This document shows positions 17,138 through 25,047 of a stretch of DNA of 64,000 nucleotides, piece after piece. The DNA lies in contig NZ_JAFVLN010000020.1 of the NCBI RefSeq assembly GCF_017377775.1, forward strand, positions 111,274 through 175,273, read 5' to 3'. The DNA is from Streptomyces sp. VRA16 Mangrove soil (lineage in GTDB: Bacteria; Actinomycetota; Actinomycetes; Streptomycetales; Streptomycetaceae). The translations under genes were made by a program, and so were the position numbers. The number at the start of each line of letters is the position of its first letter. Position 1 is the first letter of the stretch. Below the pieces are notes generated by a model that did not search any database, was not told the DNA's origin, and saw only the letters and a list, made by a program, of their open reading frames with translations.

Positions 17138-18396
17138 CGGGCCGGGTCCTTCCGCGGTGTCTTCGGGTGGTCGTCGCCGGTGGCGCGGGCGGGCAGGGGC
17201 AGCGTCGCCGCCACCTCGAAGCCGCCCGTCTCCCTCGGGCCCGCCTCCAGTGTCCCCAGCACGCTGCGCGCCCGCTCCCGCATCCCCACGAGCCCGAACC
17301 CGCCCTTCTGGAGCGGGAGTTGTGGTGCGGCGCGGCCGTCGTCGGCGACCGTCACCGCCAGCCCGCCGTCGCCCGCCCTGACCTCGACCCGCACCGTGAG
17401 GCCGGGCCCGCCGTGCCGGACGGCGTTCGTCAGCGCCTCCTGCACGATCCGGTACGCGGCCGCGCCCACCGCGGGCGGCACCTGCGGGGTGTCGAGGTCC
17501 GCGACGACGGTGGCGCCCGCCGTGCGTGCCGCGGACAGCAGTTCGGGGATCCCGTCGAGGCCGGGCAGGGGCCCGCGGGCCTCCTCCGGTGAGGAGCGCA
17601 GCACTTCGAGCGTGGCGCGGAGTTCGCCGCGGGCGGCCCGGCAGGTGTCGGCGATGTCGTCGAGGGCCCTGGCGACGGCGGCCCGGTCGAGCCGGTCCGG
17701 GTCGGCGTGCAGGACGTGGGCGGCGACCGACGTCTGGACGCCGACCAGGGTGATGCTGTGCGCGAGCAGGTCGTGCAGATCGCGGGCGACGCGCAGCCGT
17801 TCCTCGGCGACGCGGCGCCTGGCCTCCTCCTCGCGGGTGCGTTCGGCGCGCTCGGCGCGTTCCAGGACCGAGGCGACGTACTGCCGGTGCACGCGCGCGT
17901 ACACGCCGAGCAGGATGACGGTGATGATCCAGCCGGTGATCCGCAGCGCCTGCGCGCCTTCGGCCATGCCCTTGCTGAACTTCACGGTGAGCATCAGCCC
18001 GATGACCGCGGCGCCGATGACGACGGACCGCCGCGGGCGCCCGGCCATGGCGACCGTGAACAGGGCGGCCAGGGACGCGACGATCGGCGCGGTGTGGTCG
18101 TAGTTCAGCGCGTGGTACGGGCCGACGCACGCCACCATCGCGAGGAAGGAGCCGAGCGGGGCCCTGCGGCGCCAGATCAGCGGGATGTGCGCGGCCAGCA
18201 GCAACGCCCAGCCGACGGCGTCGGGCGCGCGGCCGTCGCCGTGCACGCCGAGCGCCAGGCACACCGCGGCGACCGCCATCGCGGCGGCGAGCAGCGCGTC
18301 CTGGCGCAGCACGCGGGCCGGGTCCGGCGGCCCTGCCGGGTGGTGTGCGGTGCCCGGGTGGGTGCCGGGCAGCAGGAGTATGCGGGAGACGTCCAC
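17134..18396 (-). CDS. Sensor histidine kinase (HisKA_3 type)
   Basis: About 420 residues. Four to five transmembrane helices occupy roughly residues 30-165. A coiled segment (ERAERAERTREEEARR) follows, then the phospho-acceptor region VARDLHDLLAHSITLVGVQ with His, and a C-terminal HATPase domain (IVQEALTNAVRHGG, VADDGRAA, GFGLVGMRERA). There is no large extracellular loop, so it probably senses a membrane-associated signal. The GTG start at 18396 is chosen because DVSRILLLPG follows directly. The stop overlaps the start of its response regulator. Confidence 0.92.
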   Translation of the reverse strand: MDVSRILLLPGTHPGTAHHPAGPPDPARVLRQDALLAAAMAVAAVCLALGVHGDGRAPDAVGWALLLAAHIPLIWRRRAPLGSFLAMVACVGPYHALNYDHTAPIVASLAALFTVAMAGRPRRSVVIGAAVIGLMLTVKFSKGMAEGAQALRITGWIITVILLGVYARVHRQYVASVLERAERAERTREEEARRRVAEERLRVARDLHDLLAHSITLVGVQTSVAAHVLHADPDRLDRAAVARALDDIADTCRAARGELRATLEVLRSSPEEARGPLPGLDGIPELLSAARTAGATVVADLDTPQVPPAVGAAAYRIVQEALTNAVRHGGPGLTVRVEVRAGDGGLAVTVADDGRAAPQLPLQKGGFGLVGMRERARSVLGTLEAGPRETGGFEVAATLPLPARATGDDHPKTPRKDPAR

Positions 18397-18420
18397 CGGT
18401 CCATCTTCCGTCAGGACTGC

Positions 18421-18463
18421 GCGCACCGGGCGCCCCCGCACGAGGCGGGGGCGCCCGGTGCGC
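18421..18463 (-). terminator. Strong hairpin between MMPL exporter and kinase genes
   Basis: A perfect 19-bp inverted repeat (arms 18421-18439 and 18445-18463, beginning GCGCACCGGGCGCC) with a 5-nt loop lies just after the MMPL stop codon. It is a GC-rich hairpin without a U tract, as is usual in Streptomyces. It insulates the two-component genes from the exporter. Confidence 0.88.
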
Positions 18464-18473
18464 CGGGTGCGGG

Positions 18474-20558
18474 TCATCGGCCGGCGGTCACCGGCCGCTC
18501 GGCGGACGGTGCGGGAGGCGTCGCCGGTGCGGTACGGGACAGCGGTCCCGGCCACCACATCCTGCGGCCGAGCGCGAGGCCGGCCGACGTGACCAGGTAG
18601 GTGCGGACGAGGAAGGTGTCCAGGAGCACCCCGACCGCGATGACGAAGCCGAGCTCGACGAGCTGGACCAGCGGCATGTTGGTGAGCACGGCGAAGGTCG
18701 CCGCGAGCACGAGTCCGGCCGAGGCGATGACCCCGCCGGTCGTGCGCAGCGCGGTGAGCGCCGCGGCCCCGGTCTCGGCGCCGCCGAGCACCTCCTCCCG
18801 CATCCGGTGCATGAGGAAGATCCCGTAGTCCACGCCGAGGGCGACGAGGAACACGAAGGAGAGCAGCCCGAGCCCCGGGTCGGTGCCCGCGAACCCGAAG
18901 AGCGGTCCGAAGACGAGCCCGCCGATGCCGAGGGCCGCGCCCCACACGGCGACCACGGCCGCGAGCAGCAGCAGCGGCGCGATCAGCGAGCGCAGCAGCG
19001 CGACCAGGATCAGCAGCACGGCGGCGAGCACGATCGGGACGACGACGAGCCGGTCGCGGGCGTTGGTGTCCTTCAGGTCGAGCTGTTCGGCGCTGGGCCC
19101 GCCGACGTAGGCGCCCTGTCCGTCGATCCGGTCGCGCAGGGCCGTGATGGTGGCGGTCTCGGCGGCGCTCTGCGGTGCCCCCTCGGCGACGACGCTGATC
19201 TCGGTCCAGCCGCTGCCGCTGCGCCCCCGCTCCACGTCGGCGACGCCTTCGGTGCCGCGGACCTCCTCGACGACCCTGCCGGCACTGCGCGTCGGCGCGA
19301 TGACGGTGATCGGCTGGGTGCCGGTGTCCGGGTAGGCGGCGGCCAGCGTCTTCATCGCGGCGACCGACTCCGGGGTGGAGGTGAAGGAGTCCTCCTGTTT
19401 GAGGCTGCCGGGCAGGTTCAGCGCGCCGAGGGCGAGCGCGCCGAGCAGTACGGTCCCGACGCCGAGGACGGCGAGCGGCCTGCGTCCCGCGGAGGCGCCC
19501 ATGACGGAGAAGAGCGACCTGCGCTGCTTGGGCCGCGACCCGAACGCCGGCACGATCGGCCAGAACACGCGCCGCCCGAGCAGTACGAGCACGGCGGGCA
19601 GCAGCGTCAGCATGGCGACGAGCGCGCACAGCACGCCCACGGCGCCGAGCGGCCCCATGCCGCGCGAGGAGTTGAGGTCCGCGGCGAGCAGGCAGGACAG
19701 GCCCACGGCGACGGTCGCGGAGGAGGCGAGGACGGCGGGCCCGCAGCCGCGCAGGGCGGCGCGCATGGCATCGTAGGGCCGCTCGAACCGGCGCAGTTCC
19801 TCCCGGTACCGGGACACGATGAGCAGCGCGTAGTCGGTGCCCGCCCCGAAGACGAGGATGGTCATGACGCCGGAGCTCTGGCCGCTGATGGTGGTGCCGA
19901 ACGCCTGGTTGAGCCCGTACGCGACGCCCATCGACAGGAAGTCGGCGACGCCCGCGACGGCGAGCGGCACGAGCCACAGGAACGGGCTGCGGTAGATCAG
20001 GATCAGCAGCAGCGCCACCACGGCGACGGTCGTGTACAGCAGCGGCCCGTCCAGCGACTGGTACACCTCACTGGCATCGGTGGCCAGCGCCCCGGGCCCG
20101 CCCACCTGCACCTTCATCCCGGCGGCCGTGTCGGTGCCGTGCGCGCGATCCCGTACGTCGTTGACGAAGGTGTCGCGGAGCTTCTCGTCCTGTCCCGGCG
20201 CGTTGCTGGCGACGGGGTACATCAGGGTGTCGCCGCTCCTGTTCGGCACGGCCTCGGGCGCGGCGACGAGCTTCAACTCCCGCTCCACAGCGGCGATCTG
20301 CCGTCCGGCGACCCGCTTGTCCGCGGCCGTCAGCCCACCGTCCCGGTGATAGACGACCACCAGCTCGGTGGTCTCCCCGCCCGGCAGCCGGTCCTGGATC
20401 CTGGCGACCTGCGTGGAGTCGGCACTGGCCGGAAGATAGTCGACGGCCCGGTCGTGCTGGACGTCGCCGAGTTTCCCGGCGAACGGCATCGCGAGCGCGA
20501 TGACACCGATCCACAGAGCCAACAACGTCCAGGGCAACTTCCTCGGCAGTCCCCCCAT
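18474..20558 (-). CDS. MMPL/RND family membrane exporter
   Basis: 694 residues with the MMPL duplication: an N-terminal helix, an extracellular domain, then a 5-6 helix bundle (residues about 160-310, with the GAGTDYALLIVSRYREE motif). A second extracellular domain and a second bundle follow, with the matching VALGVDYGIFLMHRMREE motif. These GTDYA/GVDYG motifs carry the proton-relay Asp-Tyr pair of the family. Substrates in actinomycetes include lipids and antibiotics. ATG 20558 has GAGAGGGG about 10 bases upstream; an upstream ATG at 20618 is less likely. Confidence 0.93.
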   Translation of the reverse strand: MGGLPRKLPWTLLALWIGVIALAMPFAGKLGDVQHDRAVDYLPASADSTQVARIQDRLPGGETTELVVVYHRDGGLTAADKRVAGRQIAAVERELKLVAAPEAVPNRSGDTLMYPVASNAPGQDEKLRDTFVNDVRDRAHGTDTAAGMKVQVGGPGALATDASEVYQSLDGPLLYTTVAVVALLLILIYRSPFLWLVPLAVAGVADFLSMGVAYGLNQAFGTTISGQSSGVMTILVFGAGTDYALLIVSRYREELRRFERPYDAMRAALRGCGPAVLASSATVAVGLSCLLAADLNSSRGMGPLGAVGVLCALVAMLTLLPAVLVLLGRRVFWPIVPAFGSRPKQRRSLFSVMGASAGRRPLAVLGVGTVLLGALALGALNLPGSLKQEDSFTSTPESVAAMKTLAAAYPDTGTQPITVIAPTRSAGRVVEEVRGTEGVADVERGRSGSGWTEISVVAEGAPQSAAETATITALRDRIDGQGAYVGGPSAEQLDLKDTNARDRLVVVPIVLAAVLLILVALLRSLIAPLLLLAAVVAVWGAALGIGGLVFGPLFGFAGTDPGLGLLSFVFLVALGVDYGIFLMHRMREEVLGGAETGAAALTALRTTGGVIASAGLVLAATFAVLTNMPLVQLVELGFVIAVGVLLDTFLVRTYLVTSAGLALGRRMWWPGPLSRTAPATPPAPSAERPVTAGR

Positions 20559-20705
20559 GGGTGGGCCCCTCTCTCGTCTCGAAGTCCGTACGACCAGACT
20601 CCGACCCGAGATCCCCACGAACGTCCGCCCACCGATCGAACCGGGGCCTACTGCGCAGGGTGGCGGGGACCGCGCCTTACTCCCCGGGGAGTAGTCGAGC
20701 GCCCG

Positions 20706-21389
20706 TCACCTGGGCGCCCGCGCGGCAGCCACCAACAGCTGCCCCACCTCGTCGGTGCACATGGTGAGCGCGGCCCCCACGGTCCCGAGAACGTCCCGCT
20801 CCCCGGCCGAGTAGGGCCCGTCCGCGAGAGCGATCCGCGCCCCCTGCAAGAGAATCGACTCACGCCCGGCAGGGGCGAGGTGCGCGGCGAGCGGATCGAG
20901 CGCCTCGTGCAGTTCGATGGCGAGCGAGGCCCCCGCCCCGGCCCCGGCATGCTCCGGCAACCGCCCGGCATCGGTCACCAACGCCTCGACGAGCGCCCCG
21001 AGTTGCACCTCGGTGCAGTCCTCGAACCCGGCCCCGCGCAGCACGCCCACCGCGCACTCCAGGGCCTCGCGCGACGGCGCCCCGCCGACGGCGAGCACGG
21101 CGAGCACCACGGTGTGCACGGCGTCCCGCAGCATCCCGGAGAACCGGTGCGTGGTGGGGTGATCGAGGGCCTCCGTGCCGAAGCGCCCCTCGCACGCCGC
21201 GCACTGGACGACGGGCCCGGTCTCGCCGCGCGGCAGCACCGGCACCCCGAGCACGACGAGCCGCCGCCGCCCGGTGCGCCGCTGATAGTTCCGGTCGCCA
21301 CCGCAGCCGGGGCAGAAGAACTCCCCGTCGCCCACGGTGGTCCATGTGGTGTGCATGCCCAGGACCCGCGAGATCCCGGCCCGTCGCAT
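20706..21389 (-). CDS. TerB-like protein with N-terminal zinc ribbon
   Basis: 227 residues from ATG 21389 (AGGGGA upstream); an in-frame GTG at 21467 would add 26 residues. The N-terminal FFCPGCGGDRNYQRRTGRRR and VVQCAACEGRFG make a CXXC/CXXC ribbon. The C-terminal 150 residues are helical with a TerB (tellurite resistance) arrangement: REALECAVGVLRGAGF and an acidic YSAGERDVLGTVGAAL segment. The metal-ion-binding TerB fold is associated with stress responses; the specific role is unknown. Confidence 0.75.
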   Translation of the reverse strand: MRRAGISRVLGMHTTWTTVGDGEFFCPGCGGDRNYQRRTGRRRLVVLGVPVLPRGETGPVVQCAACEGRFGTEALDHPTTHRFSGMLRDAVHTVVLAVLAVGGAPSREALECAVGVLRGAGFEDCTEVQLGALVEALVTDAGRLPEHAGAGAGASLAIELHEALDPLAAHLAPAGRESILLQGARIALADGPYSAGERDVLGTVGAALTMCTDEVGQLLVAAARAPR

Positions 21390-21539
21390 ACGTCCCCTGT
21401 CCGGCAGCACGTCGCACACCTCCGTAACGGCACCGCAACATCGCGGCGTTGGCGTGATGTTAGCCACATTGTTGAGGTGGCGTCAGCACCTTGGTCACGC
21501 CCAGGTCACGGAGATCCTGTGACGGTGGCCGAGACGCGA

Positions 21540-21578
21540 CGCGGCCCCGCACACCGGGAAAAGGTGTACGGGGCCGCG
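21540..21578 (-). terminator. leuA terminator hairpin
   Basis: The arms GCGGCCCCGCACACC and GGTGTACGGGGCCGC form a 15-bp stem with one mismatch around a 7-nt loop, about 30 bases after the leuA stop codon. Confidence 0.85.
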
Positions 21579-21608
21579 AAATGCCAGCTCAGCTCGGGCT
21601 CAACTGCC

Positions 21609-23330
21609 TCAGCGGGAGGCGCGGTTGACCGCGGAGACGACGGCCTTCAGCGACGCACGTGTCGTATTCGCGTCGATGCCGATGCCCCACAGAACCTTGT
21701 CCTCGATGGCGACCTCGATGTACGAGGCGGCGACGGCGGAGGCGCCCTCGCTCATCGTGTGCTCCTGGTAGTCCAGCAGGCGGGCGTCGATGCCGATGCC
21801 CTGCAGCGCGTGGAAGAACGCGGAGATCGGACCGTTGCCGGTGCCGACCAGGACCCTCTCCTCGCCGTCCACCTCGGCCTCGACGGTCAGCGTGTCGACG
21901 CCGTCGGTGTCGGTCGTGGTCTGGCCGGTCTTGACCTGGATGCGGCCCCACGGGTTGGCGGGGTTGGGCAGGTACTCGTCCTGGAAGACGTTCCAGATGT
22001 CCTTCGGCGTGACCTCGCCGCCCTCGGCGTCCGTCTTGGCCTGGATGACCTTGGAGAACTCGACCTGCATACGACGCGGCAGGTCCAGCTTGTGGTCGTT
22101 CTTCAGGACGTACGCGATTCCGCCCTTGCCGGACTGCGAGTTGACGCGGATGACGGCCTCGTAGGAGCGGCCGACGTCCTTCGGGTCGATCGGCAGGTAC
22201 GGGACGGCCCACTCGATGTCGTCGACGGTGACGCCCTTGGCCTTCGCGTCGGCCTCCATCGCGTCGAAGCCCTTCTTGATGGCGTCCTGGTGGGAGCCGG
22301 AGAAGGACGTGTAGACCAGGTCGCCCACGTACGGGTGGCGCGGGTGGACCTCCATCTGGTTGCAGTACTCCCACGTACGACGGATCTCGTCGATGTCGGA
22401 GAAGTCGATCTGCGGGTCGACGCCCTGCGAGAACAGGTTCATGCCCAGGGTGACCAGGTCGACGTTGCCGGTGCGCTCGCCCTGGCCGAACAGGCAGCCC
22501 TCGACGCGGTCGCCGCCGGCCATGACGGCCAGCTCGGCGGCGGCGACGGCGGTGCCGCGGTCGTTGTGCGGGTGGATCGACAGGCAGACGTACTCGCGGC
22601 GCGACAGGTTGCGGCTCATCCACTCGAAGCGGTCCGCGTGCGTGGACGGCGTCGAACGCTCCACCGTGGCGGGCAGGTTGAGGATGATCTCGCGGCCCGG
22701 ACCCGGCTGGTAGACGTCCATGACGGCCTCGCAGACCTCCAGGGCGAAGTCCAGCTCGGTGTCGGTGAAGATCTCGGGGCTGTACTGGTAACCGAAGACC
22801 GTCTCCGGGCCCAGCAGCTTCTCCGCGTACTCCATGACCAGACGGGTGCCGTCGATCGCGATCTGCTTGATGTCGTCCTTCGAGCCGCGGAAGACGACGC
22901 GGCGGAAGACGGGCGCGGTGGCGTTGTACAGGTGGACCGTGGCGCGCTTGGCGCCCTTCAGGGACTCCACCGTGCGCTCGATCAGGTCCTCGCGGGCCTG
23001 GGTCAGTACGGAGATCGTCACGTCGTCCGGGATGGCGCCCGGCTCTTCGATGATCGAACGTACGAAGTCGAAGTCGGTCTGCCCGGAAGCGGGGAAGCCG
23101 ACCTCGATCTCCTTGTAGCCCATCTTGACCAGCTGGTCGAACATCCGGCGCTTGCGCTCGGGCGACATGGGGTCGATCAGTGCCTGGTTGCCGTCGCGCA
23201 GGTCGGTGGAGAGCCAGCGGGGGGCGGTGGTGATCCGCTGGTCCGGCCAGGTGCGGTCCGGGATGTCGACCGCGTCGTACTGGCCGTACTTGTGGATCGG
23301 CATGCTGCTCGGCTGCTGGTGGTTCGGCAT
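21609..23330 (-). CDS. leuA: 2-isopropylmalate synthase
   Basis: 573 residues, the long actinobacterial form. It commits 2-ketoisovalerate and acetyl-CoA to leucine synthesis. The catalytic TIM barrel carries STDLRDGNQALIDPM (catalytic Arg/Asp, metal Asp) and LSIHPHNDRGTA (metal-binding His-X-His). A LeuA_dimer-type C-terminal regulatory domain follows (from about residue 430, including GNGPISAFFHALQGIGI), the site of leucine feedback. The start is ATG 23330 with GAGGAG upstream. The 5' region holds a leucine-rich leader peptide and an attenuator-like hairpin. Confidence 0.96.
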   Translation of the reverse strand: MPNHQQPSSMPIHKYGQYDAVDIPDRTWPDQRITTAPRWLSTDLRDGNQALIDPMSPERKRRMFDQLVKMGYKEIEVGFPASGQTDFDFVRSIIEEPGAIPDDVTISVLTQAREDLIERTVESLKGAKRATVHLYNATAPVFRRVVFRGSKDDIKQIAIDGTRLVMEYAEKLLGPETVFGYQYSPEIFTDTELDFALEVCEAVMDVYQPGPGREIILNLPATVERSTPSTHADRFEWMSRNLSRREYVCLSIHPHNDRGTAVAAAELAVMAGGDRVEGCLFGQGERTGNVDLVTLGMNLFSQGVDPQIDFSDIDEIRRTWEYCNQMEVHPRHPYVGDLVYTSFSGSHQDAIKKGFDAMEADAKAKGVTVDDIEWAVPYLPIDPKDVGRSYEAVIRVNSQSGKGGIAYVLKNDHKLDLPRRMQVEFSKVIQAKTDAEGGEVTPKDIWNVFQDEYLPNPANPWGRIQVKTGQTTTDTDGVDTLTVEAEVDGEERVLVGTGNGPISAFFHALQGIGIDARLLDYQEHTMSEGASAVAASYIEVAIEDKVLWGIGIDANTTRASLKAVVSAVNRASR

Positions 23331-23389
23331 GATGCGTGGGGCTCCTCAGAGGTGGCCGGTTCAGTCGGCCGACGGCGCAACGCCAAACT

Positions 23390-23432
23390 CCGCGGGGAGG
23401 GGGTCGGCCTCGACTACAGGCCCTCGCCGCGG
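23390..23432 (-). promoter_or_regulatory. Attenuator-type hairpin in the leuA leader
   Basis: CCGCGGGGAGGG (23390-23401) can pair with CCCTCGCCGCGG (23421-23432) over 12 bp with one mismatch. The second arm lies inside the leader-peptide coding region, just after its Leu codons. Ribosome position on the Leu run would therefore decide whether this stem forms. A further small inverted repeat (GGCCG/CGGCC around 23354-23370) lies nearer leuA. Confidence 0.7.
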
Positions 23433-23461
23433 CAGCTAAGGAGAAGCAGCCCGTAACGCAT
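23414..23461 (-). CDS. leuA leader peptide (15 aa, four consecutive Leu)
   Basis: The frame reads MRYGLLLLSCRGEGL and then stops with TAG. Four Leu codons in a row (CTG CTT CTC CTT), plus one at the end, lie about 85 bases upstream of leuA on the same strand. This is the hallmark of ribosome-mediated attenuation in which leucine starvation stalls the ribosome and lets leuA be transcribed. Similar leaders precede leuA in other Streptomyces (family knowledge). The peptide starts very close to the predicted transcription start, so its mRNA may be nearly leaderless. Confidence 0.85.
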   Translation of the reverse strand: MRYGLLLLSCRGEGL

Positions 23462-23471
23462 GATGCACAGC

Positions 23472-23498
23472 ACCTTAGCCGAGCCGCGCCGGATGCAA
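23472..23498 (-). promoter_or_regulatory. Putative leuA promoter
   Basis: On the minus strand TTGCAT (23493-23498) and TAAGGT (23472-23477) are separated by 15 bp, a slightly short but acceptable vegetative promoter arrangement. Transcription would begin about 5 nt before the leader ATG. Confidence 0.5.
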
Positions 23499-23620
23499 AG
23501 GCCCGTATCAGTATGCGGGACCGCCCGGAGGTAACGGGTGCGGGGTGATCAATCCCTCTATTTCACTAATCATGGTTGCAGGTAGTGACAGCGGCATGAC
23601 CCAGTGCCACATTGCTGCGC

Positions 23621-24709
23621 ATGACCGCCAACCCAACGGGGAACCCGACGGGGTTCGAGCCCGTTTTCTGCACCATCGTGCCGCCCCACATCCAGGACCG
23701 GATCACCCGGGCGTCGGACTCCTCGATCGCCGCGAAGGCCCGGAAGTCCCTGGAGCGCGACTCCTTCGAGCGCACGCACCGCCGCCTGACGACCGTGCTC
23801 GGCGCGCCCGCCCTGGCGCCGCCCGCCGAAGCCGCCGCGCAACAGAAGCCGCACCGCACCATCTACGACACCCGGCACACCACCCAGCTGCCGGGCCGCA
23901 AGGTCCGCGGCGAGGGCGACAAGCCGGGCAAGGACGCGACCGTCAACCGCGCGTACGCGGGCCTGGGCGCGACCTTCGAGCTGTACCTGGAGAAGTTCTC
24001 CCGCTACTCGATCGACGGCAACGGCCTGCCGCTGAACGCGACGGTCCACTACGACCAGGACTACAACAACGCCTTCTGGAACGGCGAGCAGATGGTGTTC
24101 GGCGACGGTGACGGGGAGATCTTCCTCGACTTCACCATCCCCGTCGACGTCATCGGCCACGAGCTGACGCACGGCGTCACCCAGTACACGGCGAACCTGA
24201 CGTACTTCGGCCAGCCGGGCGCCCTGAACGAGTCGGTCTCCGACGTCTTCGGCTCGCTGATCAAGCAGTACACGCTGGGCCAGACCGCCGCAGAGGCCGA
24301 CTGGCTGATCGGCGCCGGGCTGCTCGCGCCGCGCGTCACGGGCGTGGCCCTGCGCTCCATGAAGGCGCCCGGCACGGCGTACGACGACGATGTGCTCGGC
24401 AAGGACCCGCAGCCCGCCGACATGGCGCACTTCGTGAAGACCGGCCGGGACAACGGCGGGGTGCACATCAACTCCGGCATCCCCAACCACGCCTTCTACA
24501 TCCTCGCCGAGTCGCTCGGCGGGCACGCGTGGGAGCGGGCCGGGCAGATCTGGTACGACACCCTCACCGGCGGCGAGCTGAAGCCGGACTGCCTGTTCGC
24601 CGACTTCGCCAAGGCGACGCTGAAGGCCGCGAAGGACCGCTACCAGGCCGGCGAGGAGTACCAGGCCGTGCTCAAGGCCTGGGAGCAGGTCGGGGTGCCT
24701 ACCGCTTGA
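23621..24709 (+). CDS. M4 family metalloprotease (protealysin-like)
   Basis: 362 residues. A short N-terminal propeptide with PPHIQDRI (about residues 21-28) matches the PPL-type motif of protealysin precursors. The catalytic domain shows the zinc ligands HELTH (His at about 180) and NESVSDVFG (third ligand Glu), and the later HVxxN-like region DNGGVHINSGIPNHAFY with catalytic His. No signal peptide is present, so the enzyme appears to be intracellular or leaves by a non-Sec route. It is followed 26 bp downstream by an emfourin-family inhibitor gene. An AT-rich 23551-23600 segment probably contains the promoter. Confidence 0.92.
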   Translation: MTANPTGNPTGFEPVFCTIVPPHIQDRITRASDSSIAAKARKSLERDSFERTHRRLTTVLGAPALAPPAEAAAQQKPHRTIYDTRHTTQLPGRKVRGEGDKPGKDATVNRAYAGLGATFELYLEKFSRYSIDGNGLPLNATVHYDQDYNNAFWNGEQMVFGDGDGEIFLDFTIPVDVIGHELTHGVTQYTANLTYFGQPGALNESVSDVFGSLIKQYTLGQTAAEADWLIGAGLLAPRVTGVALRSMKAPGTAYDDDVLGKDPQPADMAHFVKTGRDNGGVHINSGIPNHAFYILAESLGGHAWERAGQIWYDTLTGGELKPDCLFADFAKATLKAAKDRYQAGEEYQAVLKAWEQVGVPTA

Positions 24710-24735
24710 GAACGCCGGGGAGTAGACAGGAACCC

Positions 24736-25002
24736 ATGCGTATTCACGTCTCGCGCACGGGCGGCTTCGCCGGTATCGAGCGGCACGCCGAGATCGACAC
24801 GGCGGGCCGCGCCGACGCCCAGGAGTGGCACGCCCTGGTGGAGAAGGCGCTGGCCGCCGGCCGGCACACGCCGCCCATCGGGGTGCCCGACGGGTTCAGC
24901 TACACCATCAGCGTGAACGGGACGACCGTGTACTGCGCGGACCCCCGGCTCACCGACGACCAGCGCAGGCTGATCACCCGTGTCATGAAAGAGGGTGCGT
25001 AA
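24736..25002 (+). CDS. Emfourin-family inhibitor of M4 protease
   Basis: 88 residues: MRIHVSRTGGFAGIERHAEID, a helical middle (WHALVEKALAAG), and a C-terminal strand pair DGFSYTISVNGTTVYCADPRLTDDQ. This is the layout of protealysin-inhibitor (emfourin, M4in) proteins, which are typically encoded next to protealysin-like proteases and block the active site. AGGAA precedes the ATG by 4 bases. Small size, no export signal and operon position with the M4 protease support the call. Confidence 0.88.
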   Translation: MRIHVSRTGGFAGIERHAEIDTAGRADAQEWHALVEKALAAGRHTPPIGVPDGFSYTISVNGTTVYCADPRLTDDQRRLITRVMKEGA

Positions 25003-25047
25003 CTTCCTTGTGCGGCCTGGGCGTTGACTTCCTACCGGCAGGTACGG

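Noticed and set aside
18345..23456. Very long plus-strand open frame of about 1,700 codons across the exporter and leuA region
   Set aside because: It is antisense to well-defined genes (MMPL exporter, TerB-like, leuA). High GC removes stop codons from antisense frames, and its composition is His/Arg/Gly-rich without domains.
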